From Symbiodinium sp. CCMP2592 (lineage: Eukaryota; Sar; Dinophyceae; Suessiales; Symbiodiniaceae), in NCBI GenBank assembly GCA_905221615.1, contig CAJNDT010002846.1, positions 1 through 64,000 on the forward strand: DNA of 64,000 bases, written 5' to 3'. The notes below the pieces were generated by a model. That model did not search any database. It was not told the origin of the DNA and saw only the letters and a program-made list of their open reading frames with translations. This document shows, piece by piece, positions 11,561-22,348 of the stretch; position 1 is the stretch's first letter; every line of letters begins with the position of its first letter. A program made the position numbers and the translations under genes.

Positions 11561-11872
11561 CGTACGAGCCATGGCTACTGAAACCTTGAGCAAAATGCTC
11601 TGACGAGCATAGATTTTGCAGATTTGCAGGTTTGAGACAAGATGAGGACTGCCGCTTTAAATGCTGCAACTGATATTAGATGCTGCCTTTGTGACGGAGA
11701 AGAATCTGCGAAACATCCTTGGCCGTTCCAAACGCCGCGACTACTTCCAGGCATGACACTTCATGTGGTAGAGTCTGCCGTCTTAAACGCCGCGTCCGCC
11801 TAAAAGAATAGATTTTTCCGAATGTTCGTTGCGAATTTTTGTTGCCGGGCAACACATGCCAGGCCTTGTCGC

Positions 11873-12049
11873 ATGGACACCACCGAGACAAAGGCCAGCG
11901 ATCCCGGAGATCCGATGGATGAAGAAGCGGTGCCACAGGCATCCCAGCTCACCGGCTTTTTCTTCTCCAGAAACCGAATGCCGTTTTTTGGATGCAATGT
12001 AGAATAGATGTGGGCTTCAGTTCTCGTCTTCCTATGATCCTGAGAAAAT
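11873..12049 (+). pseudogene. Gene A, first exon and start of second exon (interrupted)
   Basis: An ATG at 11873 opens MDTTETKASDPGDPMDEEAV..., a coding-like acidic start. A GT donor is possible near 11998 and a CTTCAG acceptor ends at 12020. The second exon then reads FSSSYDPEK and is broken at 12049 by a 713-base insertion. The same coding sequence resumes at 12783. The protein is unknown. Confidence 0.45.
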
Positions 12050-12762
12050 CGCTACCTCTTGCACACCAGGAGTTCATTTTCCACACTCTTGCCCGGTCAC
12101 TTGCACGGTACCCTGACTTGGTTGCGTCGTGTTGGGCTGCCAGCACGTCGACATACGTCGATGTCCGTTTCTAACCCACGGCCCTCTCTTCCTTGCTTCT
12201 TGCATGTGTGTGGAACGAGCGGCCGGCCAACGTCAATACTCGGGCTTCGACATGTCCAGGAGCTTCCCACGGTCTGCTTCCTTCCCGGTCTTCTTGTGCG
12301 CGCAGTTCAATGATCGCCGGCAGCCACTCCACCACCGAATTTGCACACACCGTGGATCGTCTGTCTCGATCCTGGGTGACGGCCATTTCTAGCCGTTTGA
12401 GTCGCAACGACCCGGACAGCTCTGAAGCCCTTCTTCCCGGCGAATTGGACTTCTGGACTTTGGTGTGCTCGACCGTGACGAAACAAAGCGCAGAGGCTGC
12501 CCGTTGTCTGACCAGACTAGAACGGCGGCCGGAGCTTGGTCTTGGCTCCACCTCAGAGCGACGGCTCTCTGTTGCTTCTGATCGGTCGCTGAGGCTCCGT
12601 AGATGGGTTGAACGGCTAACACCGGTAAAGCCTGTGCGCCGCAGCTCTTGTAGAGCTTCGTCTTTGTCTCACCCCTTTACTGTTTTTAGTTGCTTGTTTG
12701 TATCTGTTTGTTTGTGGGGACCGAGTCCGCAGTCGACGAGGCCCGCTCACGCCAAAAAATTG
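12050..12762 (+). mobile_element. Retroposon-like insertion with 20-bp target duplication
   Basis: The 20-mer TCCTATGATCCTGAGAAAAT occurs at 12030-12049 and again at 12763-12782, exactly flanking this segment. The insert ends in an A-rich tail (GCCAAAAAATTG) next to the right copy. A target duplication of this length plus an A-rich 3' end is typical of LINE-type target-primed reverse transcription. Its 3' part (from ~12440) recurs near 24400-24750 and, rearranged, at 29200-29660. No reverse transcriptase is encoded, so it is non-autonomous or 5'-truncated. It contains a palindromic ACGTCGACATACGTCGATG-like motif near 12147. Confidence 0.75.
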
Positions 12763-12782
12763 TCCTATGATCCTGAGAAAAT

Positions 12783-13420
12783 GGTGGAGCACCTCGGCAC
12801 CATCTCGAAGGAGTGCAGTGAGATCCATGCCGAGATGCTTGGAGTGGCATTATATGTCGACCGTCAGCTCCCGCATCCGATCGCTGTGCCTCGAATCACG
12901 TGTGCATGATAGATGCATCGATCTGAGGCTGCAGAGCATGGTGTTCGCTTGCAAGCCCCTGGAGGATTGTGCATATGCTTTGGAGCAGTACAAGCCGCAG
13001 CTGTAGCATCTTTGTCGGCTGACCTGAGCCCGCACCCTCATCCTGGATTGTCCGAGTGTATAATTCCTAAAAATCCCACACCCCATAACCTTGACCCCCG
13101 AACCTTACAGAAGCATTGTGCAGGCCAAGCAGAAAATCATCACCGATGCCGAAGACATCGTCGACTCCAACAAGCGACGTACTTTGGCTTCAATTGTTGG
13201 CATGCACACTCAAGTTAGTCTCGTGAGATTGAACAGCATGCAGGCCTCGCGACTGAGAAGCGGAAGCGAGAGAAGGAGGAGAAAAAGAAAGCCGGCGGCG
13301 AGGATGAAGATGAAGATGAAGATGATTTTCATGATGAAGATGGTGCTCCCGAAGACGAGCAGCCCGAAGGAGAACCAGGAATGGGCCGATGAGGAGCCGC
13401 CTGCAAAGCGGGCGAAGTGA
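12783..13420 (+). pseudogene. Gene A, remaining exon-like segments
   Basis: After the insertion the reading frame continues MVEHLGTISKECSEIHAEML. Further coding-like pieces lie at ~12915-13003 (CIDLRLQSMVFACKPLEDC...), ~13108-13213 (SIVQAKQKIITDAEDIVDS...) and ~13242-13395, where a Lys/Glu-rich stretch is followed by an Asp/Glu run. Splice-like AG and GT bases bound the last pieces (donor near 13214, acceptor near 13241). The basic-then-acidic C-terminus suggests a nuclear or nucleic-acid-binding protein, but no domain is recognised. The gene is disrupted by the retroposon. Confidence 0.4.
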
Positions 13421-13515
13421 TCCATGGCTACTTTTGGGGGCTAGGGCAGGCGGTGTGTGCATGCAATGGGGTGTAAGCAGTCTATAGACAGCCATGCATA
13501 TATGATCCTCGATAC

Positions 13516-13520
13516 ACATG

Positions 13521-13552
<32 letters not shown>

Positions 13553-13562
13553 CATGTATACA
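13516..13562. repeat. CA/TA microsatellite
   Basis: A run of CA dinucleotides followed by TA dinucleotides. Confidence 0.95.
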
Positions 13563-13579
13563 CCGACCCTGCCCTTATG

Positions 13580-16500
13580 CTGCACTTGTGTTCCTGCTAC
13601 AGCACTGCGAAGCTCGCGATGAGCTGCCAAAAACTCGTGAGCAGACCGGTGCCCGCACAGTGCCTCGCAGTTGCATGCAGCCAGTGGATGCGCCAAAAAC
13701 CGCCCCGCCTCAGCTTGCCCAAGTGGCCCAATTTAGTACTGGTGGTCCATGCAAACCCGAAACACCAGCCTTAAACTTATAAACCCTAAGCCCCAAACCC
13801 CAAACCCTTTACAATTAACCGAACCCTAAACCCCCAACTTAATGTGTGCACTGGTGGCCCATGCAAACCCGAAACACAAGCCTTAAACCTAAACCCTAAG
13901 CCCCAAACCCCAAACCCTTTACAATTAACCGAACCCTAAACCCTAAACCTTAAACCCCCAACCCTAAACCCAAAACCCCACATTGACCCTGTAACTCGTT
14001 CAGGCCCGAAACTTAGACACCAAACCTTTAAGACGTTGTTTCGATGTCAGAATATCCTGCATTCTCGACCGATGGCGATTACATGCGAGAATATGTACAA
14101 CAAACCTGTGACCAAGCCCTGGAGCAACTTGCCAATGGACAGGCCAGTGATTGCATGCATTGTTGAAACAAATACAGGATACCCCTGAAAATTGCAGGTT
14201 CCCTTGGCTGAGTTGGCCCAATCGATGGCCAGGGTCTACGACTTGCCTCATGCACTGGTCCCGCACCTCGACTGCATTAACTGTTGACCTTGTATAGTTG
14301 GCCGGTGCTCCTGGTAGGGATTCCACGCCTTCGATCGAGGCCAGACTTGCTGGAGCTGTCGATGGCATTTCATGGACAGACAAATTCCTGGGGGCAGATG
14401 CGACTCCTGGAACGATGGGTGGACAAACAGCCCTGGAGGCAGGCACTGCCGAAAACATTTCGGAGCCCGAGCTGCATCGCTAATCCGAATCACGATTAAT
14501 TATATAGACATCATTCGAACTGCAAACCAAGGATTCCGGTGACGGCCTGCTACAGTGATGCTCGTGGGTCAAGGACCCGGGAAATTGATCATCACATGTT
14601 CCTCCCGCACGAGATCTTCGCCTCTCTGCATGCTACTTCTAATTCAGACCTGCTGTATGAGAATACTCAGAAAGCTACCTGGCCCCCAGAAGTACAAAGT
14701 ATAATTATATGCATCTCGGAACAACCCTGAACCCCAAACCTCTCAGAACGCCTGTGCCGATCCAAGGTTCGGGAATATTGGGCAGATCAGGATCAGCAGT
14801 GGTGCCAGAATCATCCGATCCTGAAGGTTCCGGGGCATGAGGGTCTCGGGTGCAGTTATAAATGGATGTCGAAACTAAGGAATCCGATTGGGGAGACTGT
14901 GTGCCGATACGCCTATATGGCGATGGGGCTGAGTTCACCAGCAGCCTGTTTGCAAATAAGTGTTGTGCTCGCAAGAGCATTCATGCTTTCAATTGTGCGA
15001 TCCTGCTAAAATCCAAGAAAAACAAAAGTTCGAGATGTTCTGCATGCTGGCTCCCTTGAGCACCAATGGTTCGACAACCTTGGACGGGCGGTTCTTGTCA
15101 CCGGACCGCATATCAGACCTATTGTTACATGTGATCATAAATACGGCGACCGCCAGCCTGACTGATTGGCAGGCTGTCGTGCTTGAACATGTGCTACCAC
15201 GGCGAGCAGACACGCCAAAAGATACTGGAAACAATTGCATGGAGCCTGGAAGCCTTAGCAAATGGGAAATATCCCGCAACTGACCCTTGGGGTGTTCCCT
15301 TCAGCAAAAGCTACGAAGGGCATCGCTTCAAGAAGGCCGGTGCAAACCTAGTGGAAACAGCTGGTGCAGCCACCCGTGGAATTTTCGATGGGATACAAGC
15401 TGACTTGGAGTTCGTCAAGCGGATTCTATTCTTGAAACCAGACTTGGTTTGAATTCTGTAAACCCGAACCCTACAACAAATCCTTTAACCCTCAAGCCCT
15501 ACATGTTAACATGCAGCTATACCCATACATACCCTATAAACCTCCGCCCAGGCGATTATACACGGAAGATGTGCTGTTTTTTATGCCAGGCGGGGATCCA
15601 CTTAATTGTTATGTTCAACTTGTGGTTAAGTTATATTCGCAAGCCGTGTCCCGAGAGGCACTGCAATGGGTGTACGTCAATGGCGATCCCGAGGGGGCCC
15701 CCAATGATCCGAATCTGTTATATACAAATTTCGGCCCTCGGGCTTTGCATAGGATGACGCTTCTCGTCTCGCATTATTCAAATCTGCAGCCCGGAACAGT
15801 CATGTACAACTTATAAAGTGTTGATCCACATCCCTTTACAGGTTGGTTGATGCCAGCGAATTTATCCGAGTTCACGGCCCTTCGCCGCTCGCGATGCTGA
15901 CCGGCTTTGATCCATGGCGAAGCTCGCATGCAAGGCTGTTAACTGTTTTGCTTTTGTGGGTTTACAGGGCTCCTAGAATTATAAACTCCCCGAGCCCGAA
16001 CCCTATAATTACAAACCCTGTATATAAGGAATTTGGCCCGACACTATGCACCTGCTATATCTGGCAGTGGTGCCCGATGTTCTGGGGAGCATATTGTGCG
16101 ACCTGACGGATGGCAACCCAGCACTACGTGAAGCTGAGCTGGACAACTTGTGGGAGAGTTACCGCAGCTGGCGCGAAGAATCAGGCTCGAGCAGGGCGGA
16201 CAAATAAATTAGTCGGGACCTGCCTGCAGTTGGTTTGATTGCTTTGAAGACAGGAGTGGTTGACCGTGCGGCCCGCAGACTCTTCTCTTCAGCGACACTC
16301 CACCCGAAGTCGAAGGACTACTTGCAAATCTCTCAGAAGATTCTCTCTGCTGCGGCCGCAAGATATGCTATATTCTGGCTCTCAAGTCTTCTGAAACACT
16401 TGATGCAGCAGCATCCGGGCGACCACTTCTATGCGACCTCTGGCCTGATTTGATACATGGTTTTCCTCGTGACGGTTTTCTCCATACAAACCCTAAACCC

Positions 16501-16941
16501 TATAAACTTGTAAACCTTAAGCCCTAAACCCTAAGTTAAACTAACCTTCCCAAGCTCGCCATCCCAAGGCTCAGGGCGGGAGTATGCATCTCTCTCGCGA
16601 ATATCGAGACCATCATGCTGCAGGGAGGAAGAAAGCACACCGATGCTGAGGTTGAGGCCCTTAAGTCGTCGTATATGATTTTTCGCAGCGGATACAGCAA
16701 GCTGAATTCTGCAGCCCTGGATGCCGGTGTATGCCGGTGGCCAATGCGACCAAAACAACATTACTTCGAGCACTTCATCCTCGATACGCTTCCCTTGAAC
16801 GGCCGCTACCTGCACAACTTTTTAAGCGAGGACTTCATTCGCCGTATTAAACTGGTGGCAAGCAAGTCTATGCCTGCGTTTCTGAGCAAACATGTTTGCT
16901 TGAAGTACTCACTCCAGACGTGCCTTCGATGGAGGGGATGA
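13580..16941 (+). pseudogene. Gene B: relic of a multi-exon dinoflagellate transposase-like gene
   Basis: A series of short coding-like segments in changing frames, separated by telomere-like or intron-like DNA: ~13580-13745, 14041-14170, 14197-14288, 14298-14483, 14522-14730 (REIDHHMFLPHEIF), 14744-14960 (EYWADQDQQWC, then in a shifted frame VPIRLYGDGAEF), 14990-15280 (FEMFCMLAPLSTNGS), 15230-15452 (CYHGEQTRQKILETIAWSLE), 15511-15816, ~16033-16207 (DTMHLLYLAVVPDVLG), ~16225-16450 (AAAARYAIFWLSSLLK) and 16615-16941 (RPKQHYFEHFILDTLPLN). From memory of dinoflagellate proteomes these motifs belong to one very large family. The D-x-MH-L and GDGAE motifs recall CACTA/Tnp2-like transposases, but that is inference. 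Several frame changes lack splice signals, so the copy is probably dead. Confidence 0.5.
13775..13985. repeat. Telomere-like repeats with a tandem duplication
   Basis: Degenerate CCCTAAA/CCCCAAA repeats. The block and the exon edge before it are duplicated in tandem with a period near 112 bases: CTGGTGG-CCATGCAAACCC occurs at ~13740 and again at ~13851, each followed by the same telomere-like run. Confidence 0.9.
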
Positions 16942-16973
16942 AAAAAAGATTCCGAGTGTGCAGATCGACGGTG

Positions 16974-17279
<306 letters not shown>

Positions 17280-17644
17280 TTTTTCACTTGCGCACAGAAA
17301 TTCTAAACACGAAGTTTGGAATGCGACAGCGATCGCGACAACCAATACATTTTTTTCCGAAAGGTGTGCATATACTGCAAGCCACAATAGCAATAGACTA
17401 GCCCAGATACAACTTTTGGAAGCAGTTTCGACAGCGAGTCGAGATTATTCATTCCAGTCAGCAAATTCTCAGCCATATCGGTGCTCTCGCCGCAAGTTTT
17501 CAAACATGTTTCTTAAACGATTGTAACATTCCAGGTCAGGTACAATCTGCTCAAAAAATCATCACTCCAAAATCCCAATGTTAAAATCCACCCAATAAGT
17601 AACGTTCAGGCTAATCGTCGCTTGTTGCCCGAACAGCCCTTGTT

Positions 17645-19699
17645 ATGATGTCGAACGGCCCGGGCTGGTACGTGCTTGGCTTATCGTGCACCAGTGTTTT
17701 TTCGCCACCACCTGACACTGGCTGGTTCTCCCATCGCCAAAGCGGCAATCGGCCGCCATCCGAGGGCTGCCTACTGCGAATGGAGTTTCGTCAGGGCAAC
17801 ATCCTGGCAGTCTTCGTGGAGCTGGTGGTGCCTGACAAGGTCAAGGGCAAAACCCGCGAGCAGCGTAAGGCACAACGTCGCCACGACCGCCTTAACCCCC
17901 CCATCGCTGCCCTCTTGCTTGTCAGCCAGTGGCCCGCTTTTCTTGGGGCTTCCCCGCAACCTGGCCATGTTTGTCGGTGGGACCTCGCTTTGCGCAGTGT
18001 GACGTGTATTAAAGTGGGGGTAGCACTGGACGTCTTTCTGCAAGTCCTGAAGATGCCTGCGGCGCGTGTCCCCCTGGCCCTTGGCATGCCCATCCGGCCG
18101 TGCACCCAGCCTGCACCTCGGCCTAGCTGCCATTTTGCTACTGAAACACACCTGGTATTGTCCTTCTTGCAAGCAGTTGAGGCAGCCGCCCAAGCTCCTC
18201 AGTTCCCAACTCCCCCGAACTTGACGCCGGCCCAGTTTGTCGCTCTCAAGAAAAGAATCCTCGCCTTCCATTCGGTGGCCGAGCGCTCTAATCCTCGGGA
18301 TGCCTTCCGCAAAGACTGGCGTCTGCCTGAGACTTTGATCCCGCCTGAGTTGCACACCTTAGCTGCCCTTATGGGACAGACTCTCTGTCGACACATTGCG
18401 GAGTTGCTCGCTAGTCCGGACGGCCTTCTTATTGGACACATTGCGGCCATCCTGGCCGCCCGCGCCACCGAACGCAGCTCGTTGAGCATCTTGGGCTGCG
18501 CAGGTTCATCCAAGACCTTCTCCCTCTGGTGTGCAGCTGTGTTGGAGCAAACAGTGTTCTGGACAGCTCAGCAGCATTCTGCGCTCATCGCAGTCGTGCG
18601 TATCGCCTCCAACCTCTTGGCTGATGCCCCGGAATGGTTGCGCCCGCTTATAGTCGTACGGAGGGTCTCTGGCGATGCTGAAATGATTGACACGTGCTTT
18701 GACCACGTGCCCTTCACGGAAGGAGCGGAGCACAAGGCGGCAGGGCTTGGGGACGTCGCCACAACCCAGCCTGGGGTGAAGGGGCACAGTGCGCGTCATG
18801 CTTCACCGTCGGTCAGTAGTGCCCATATGCTTTTGCTCACACAGGGATCAGCCGCGCTTCAGCTCCGGTATGCCTCCTACAGCGAGGTAAAGAGCTTCCT
18901 CAACAATGCTCATGTTATAGTGATCGACGAAGGGCAACAGGAGGGGCAGCCTTCCTCCGCTGCCATTCTGGCCAATGCTGAGCACCAGCTCGTCATTCGC
19001 ACAGGTGACCCCCGACAGCCCGCTGGAGGTGGCAAAGGTGAGGTGCAACTGCTTACGCTGGCGCGCCTCATCGCCAAGCCAGTGGGCATCCGTGGCGTTG
19101 CTCAGCTTGCTCCACAACCCGTCTCCCCGGGGCGGCTCGCAGATGCACTGCACTCTACCTCCCCGGATGGGCCGCTGCACACTGTTCAGTGGTCTAGCCT
19201 CGGGCACCGCCACAACGGCCATCAGGGCGCGGAGCCACCCCAAGGCACAAGCCTCACTGTCTGCCGGGAGTTGTCGGAATGCCTTTTTGGAATTGAAGAC
19301 GAAGTAGCGGTTGGCCTCGATTTCGATCTTCGGGACCTCCGCGGCTGCCGGGTCACCCGACAATGGCTTACCTACTTCATCCCCTACTCCGGCATTACGA
19401 GCGTGGGAGATCGGGCGTGCCCACACCCCGGTCGCCTCACCCCAGCGGCTCTTGCGGTGGATTTCCTGCACCAATCTGCGTCCCATAGCGAAGCGATCCT
19501 CTGCTACCTCAGCCGTTTGTCGGCAGTCGGTGCAATACTTGCGCCGGCCAATACAACCATGCAAGCTGAGGGTCTGGCCCCTATTTGGGGTCTGCCTAAA
19601 CTTAGCCCTCGTCGCCTCCACGCGATTGCTCGCCGACCTCTACCTGCTCATCACCGCCGTGAGGTATCCGCAGTCCAATGTCTTGCACGAGCCCACTGA
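17645..19699 (+). pseudogene. SF1 helicase-like gene, plus-strand copy, N-terminal and motor part
   Basis: A 684-codon open frame. Codons ~284-291 give GCAGSSKT, a P-loop of the SF1 type with Ser in place of the usual second Gly. Codons ~426-431 give VIDEGQQ, matching the SF1 DExQ Walker B, and ~453 gives TGDPRQP, SF1 motif III. This combination points to a UPF1/RecD-like SF1 ATP-dependent helicase. The 5' end is truncated: homology to the other copy starts at ~17669, and that copy continues further upstream. After ~19080 the protein composition deteriorates and motifs IV-VI are not found. A spacer-like block (19485-20060) is absent from the other copy. Confidence 0.65.
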
Positions 19700-19980
19700 T
19701 TCCTCACCGTGCCCGATCACGATCGGCGAGTTGGCGGCGGACACCCCCGCGCGGAGGCTGCAGCGAATCACGGCCGATGGCTCCCATCAACCGGGAGTTT
19801 ATTTCGTTCGGCTGCCGAAGCAGGCGTCTACGGCCACACACCACGGGAGCTGCTTGGTGGAGTGGTTTTGTGTCCTGTTGGTTTTGGCCTACAACGTGTG
19901 CGGGCATCGGTTCGCGGTTCAGGCAGGCCGGAAAATCACTGTTGTCACGCCGACCACCCGGGTCTTCGACTCCCTGAAGC

Positions 19981-21015
19981 ATGGACTTGGCGTTTGATGG
20001 AGAGATGGATGGACGGATGGAAGGATGGATGGGGGGGTGGGTGGGCCCGCTGATTATTGCCTCCCCTTCTCATTGGTGGGGCATTGTCGCCGCTTTAGAG
20101 CTACATGCCTCCCTCCATCGCACGCACGTCCTCTGGGAAGAGCTCTACCAGGCCTATGGGCTGGCTCGGCTTGGACTTCAAAGCCCGCCGCGCGAGGACA
20201 GGGAGACTGCCCGAGAATTTTATGGCCTATGGTCGGTGAACCGCATTCCAGCGATCTGTGATGCCACGGGGGTCGCTGCACACTGCGGCAAGGACGACTA
20301 CCCGGCCCAGCTGCTCCTTCGGGGTATGGACTTTGAGCACAGCGGGCCCAGTGGCCGGCCCATCACAGCACGCCCTTTTTATCCCGTGATTGACACTGAC
20401 CGACCTGTCTTCGGGCTATTGGAGTTCACCGAACCGCCACGCTTTGGTCTTCACCTTCTTCGAGAGCACAAGGGGGTGGGCGTGCCACCTCCCAAAAGAT
20501 TATACAGTGCGTTCCGCTCTACGCACCACCGGTCGTTAATTGGGGACCACATGTATTTTGACCCGCCTGCGACAGTGGTTAGAGGTCAAACAGATTCCGG
20601 GGAATCTCTGGTGGCCGCCGTGTCGGGGGCTTTTTACCTTTATTCCATTGCTGCTGATACCATTAACACGACTCTGTTGGGGAGATTGCAACGCTTCGTG
20701 TCTTCACTGTTGAGACACTCTAGATCCGCAACTGTTATGTTGCCACCGGTTGCAACGACAGGCCTGCCGCGTGCCCTTTACAACCCGAAGGGCAAGATTC
20801 GCTCGGATCCGGAGGCAGGTGTGCCTGCAAAGGAGGATCCCGCGCTGACCGCGGAGCTGCGCAGTCAGAGCTGCGCCGCCTCCCTTCCTGTTGCCCCTAG
20901 CGCTACATGGAGCGAGCGGGTGGCTGCCTTGTTGGATGCTGTGGAGACCCCTCCTAGTCGCTTGGTTCCTGGAGTTACAGCCATTGCCAGTCGGTGTGTC
21001 CCAGCCTGCGTGTGA
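19981..21015 (+). pseudogene. SF1 helicase-like gene, plus-strand copy, middle part
   Basis: A 344-codon frame. The first ~25 codons derive from a GATG-like simple repeat (Met-Asp-Gly-Trp) and are not native. From ~20080 it is good coding (ALELHASLHRTHVLWEELYQ, FYPVIDTDRPVFGLLEFTEPPRFGL) and matches the minus-strand copy at 24786-25688 almost codon for codon. This shared conservation in two copies supports it as real protein sequence. No domain is recognised. The frame ends at 21015 and the coding reading continues in another frame from ~20990, so a frameshift is present. Confidence 0.6.
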
Positions 21016-22348
21016 AGTCAAGCTTAGCCCGCAGAACTTCGGGGCGAAGGTGGTTGATTTTGCTGACCGGGCACTCATGCTCCGGCGTTGCACTGACGAG
21101 GAAGCATTTCGCGTCTGTCTGACACCCATGCTGGCCGTGTCTGTCGCACTTGCTCAGTTTTGCGATCCAGTTCTGCGCCTACCAGAAGGGCGAGTCTTCG
21201 ACCTGTCCTGGTATGAGCTCTCTCGGCCGGAGATTTGGTGGTGGCTGCTATTGGATGAACTTGCAGGACTCAAAGGGTCGCTCCCCTCTGCCTTGGAAGG
21301 CCGGAAGTCCCCGGTCCGGGATGGCAGCTTGGTGCAAATGTCCTTGGCTCCTAAGCGAGGGCAGCTGCCAGCAGGCAGCCGATGTGGCCCCGGATCCAGC
21401 CATCGGCAGGCTACCGACGACGGCGGCACTAGCCTTGACTCGAACCAAGGGACCCCATTGCTTCACTGTGGGGTGTTATTGCCAGTGCAGCTGCTGCTCT
21501 ATGTCACGCGTGCATTAGCAGACGACCCTGCGGCTGCTCCGCTTTTGCAGCTCACCAACGTTACTCCGTCTCGTGACGGACAACACATTGAAGTGCGAAT
21601 CAAGTGTGAGGTGCCGGCCTCCCTAGTGGGCCAGCCCCAAATTGCCATTGCTGACCGGCTGATGGCGAGCTTCGAGAATGGATTCCTTCCAGCCAGACGC
21701 GGTGAGTTCGACCCTCGAATGTTCACGTATCCGGGGGCGTATCGGTGCACGTTTCGGCTGCTCTTCCCGCTTGCGGACATCCCACTGGGTCTGCAAGCAC
21801 AGCCCTCTCTTTCGATTCAGGCGGCGGGCCTGCTGAATAGTGCACTGTGGCGCCTGCGCGCTGCTGCTACATCTGATGGATGGGATCTCCGAGCGGTCGT
21901 TGCTTACTGGATACGTGGACCACAAAAGAAGGACTTTTACTTCCCAGTTCGCTTATGGCGCTTCGCGCACTTTGACGCAGTTGACGGCAAAGCGATGGTC
22001 CTTCTTCACCGGTTGGTCGCCCGGGAGGAGAATCAGGCGCAGGAGCTGCCGGGTGGCGAGCGTCCCTGGGTCAGGTTGGGGCATCCCTGGGCGCAGGACA
22101 GCTGGAAGCCAGCGGCCGAAGAGTTCGTCCGGAACGGGAGCCTCGGCCCTGGCCTCCAACTCCCATGTGTGTCCACCGAGCTGATGCCACATCTGCATGC
22201 TCCCGACCAAGATTCTCACCAGTACTCTTTCACAAGGGTGATGAACATCTATCGGGAACGCAACTACCAGCTGCTTTACCTCTTACATGAGCGTCACTTT
22301 CCTTCGACCGGTCGTGACATGCAACGCCTGCTGGACAGCTGGCCGTAA
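20891..22348 (+). pseudogene. SF1 helicase-like gene, plus-strand copy, C-terminal part
   Basis: A 485-codon frame whose first ~30 codons overlap the previous frame. From ~21010 it reads as coding (NFGAKVVDFADRALMLRRC, WYELSRPEIWWWLLLDELAG, HIEVRIKCEVPASLVGQP) and ends at a stop after RLLDSWP. This part has no counterpart in the minus-strand copy, which stops at ~24752. No domain is recognised. With the N-terminal material of the other copy, the ancestral protein would be a very large helicase polypeptide with long flanking regions. It could be the product of a mobile element, but no termini are seen. Confidence 0.5.
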
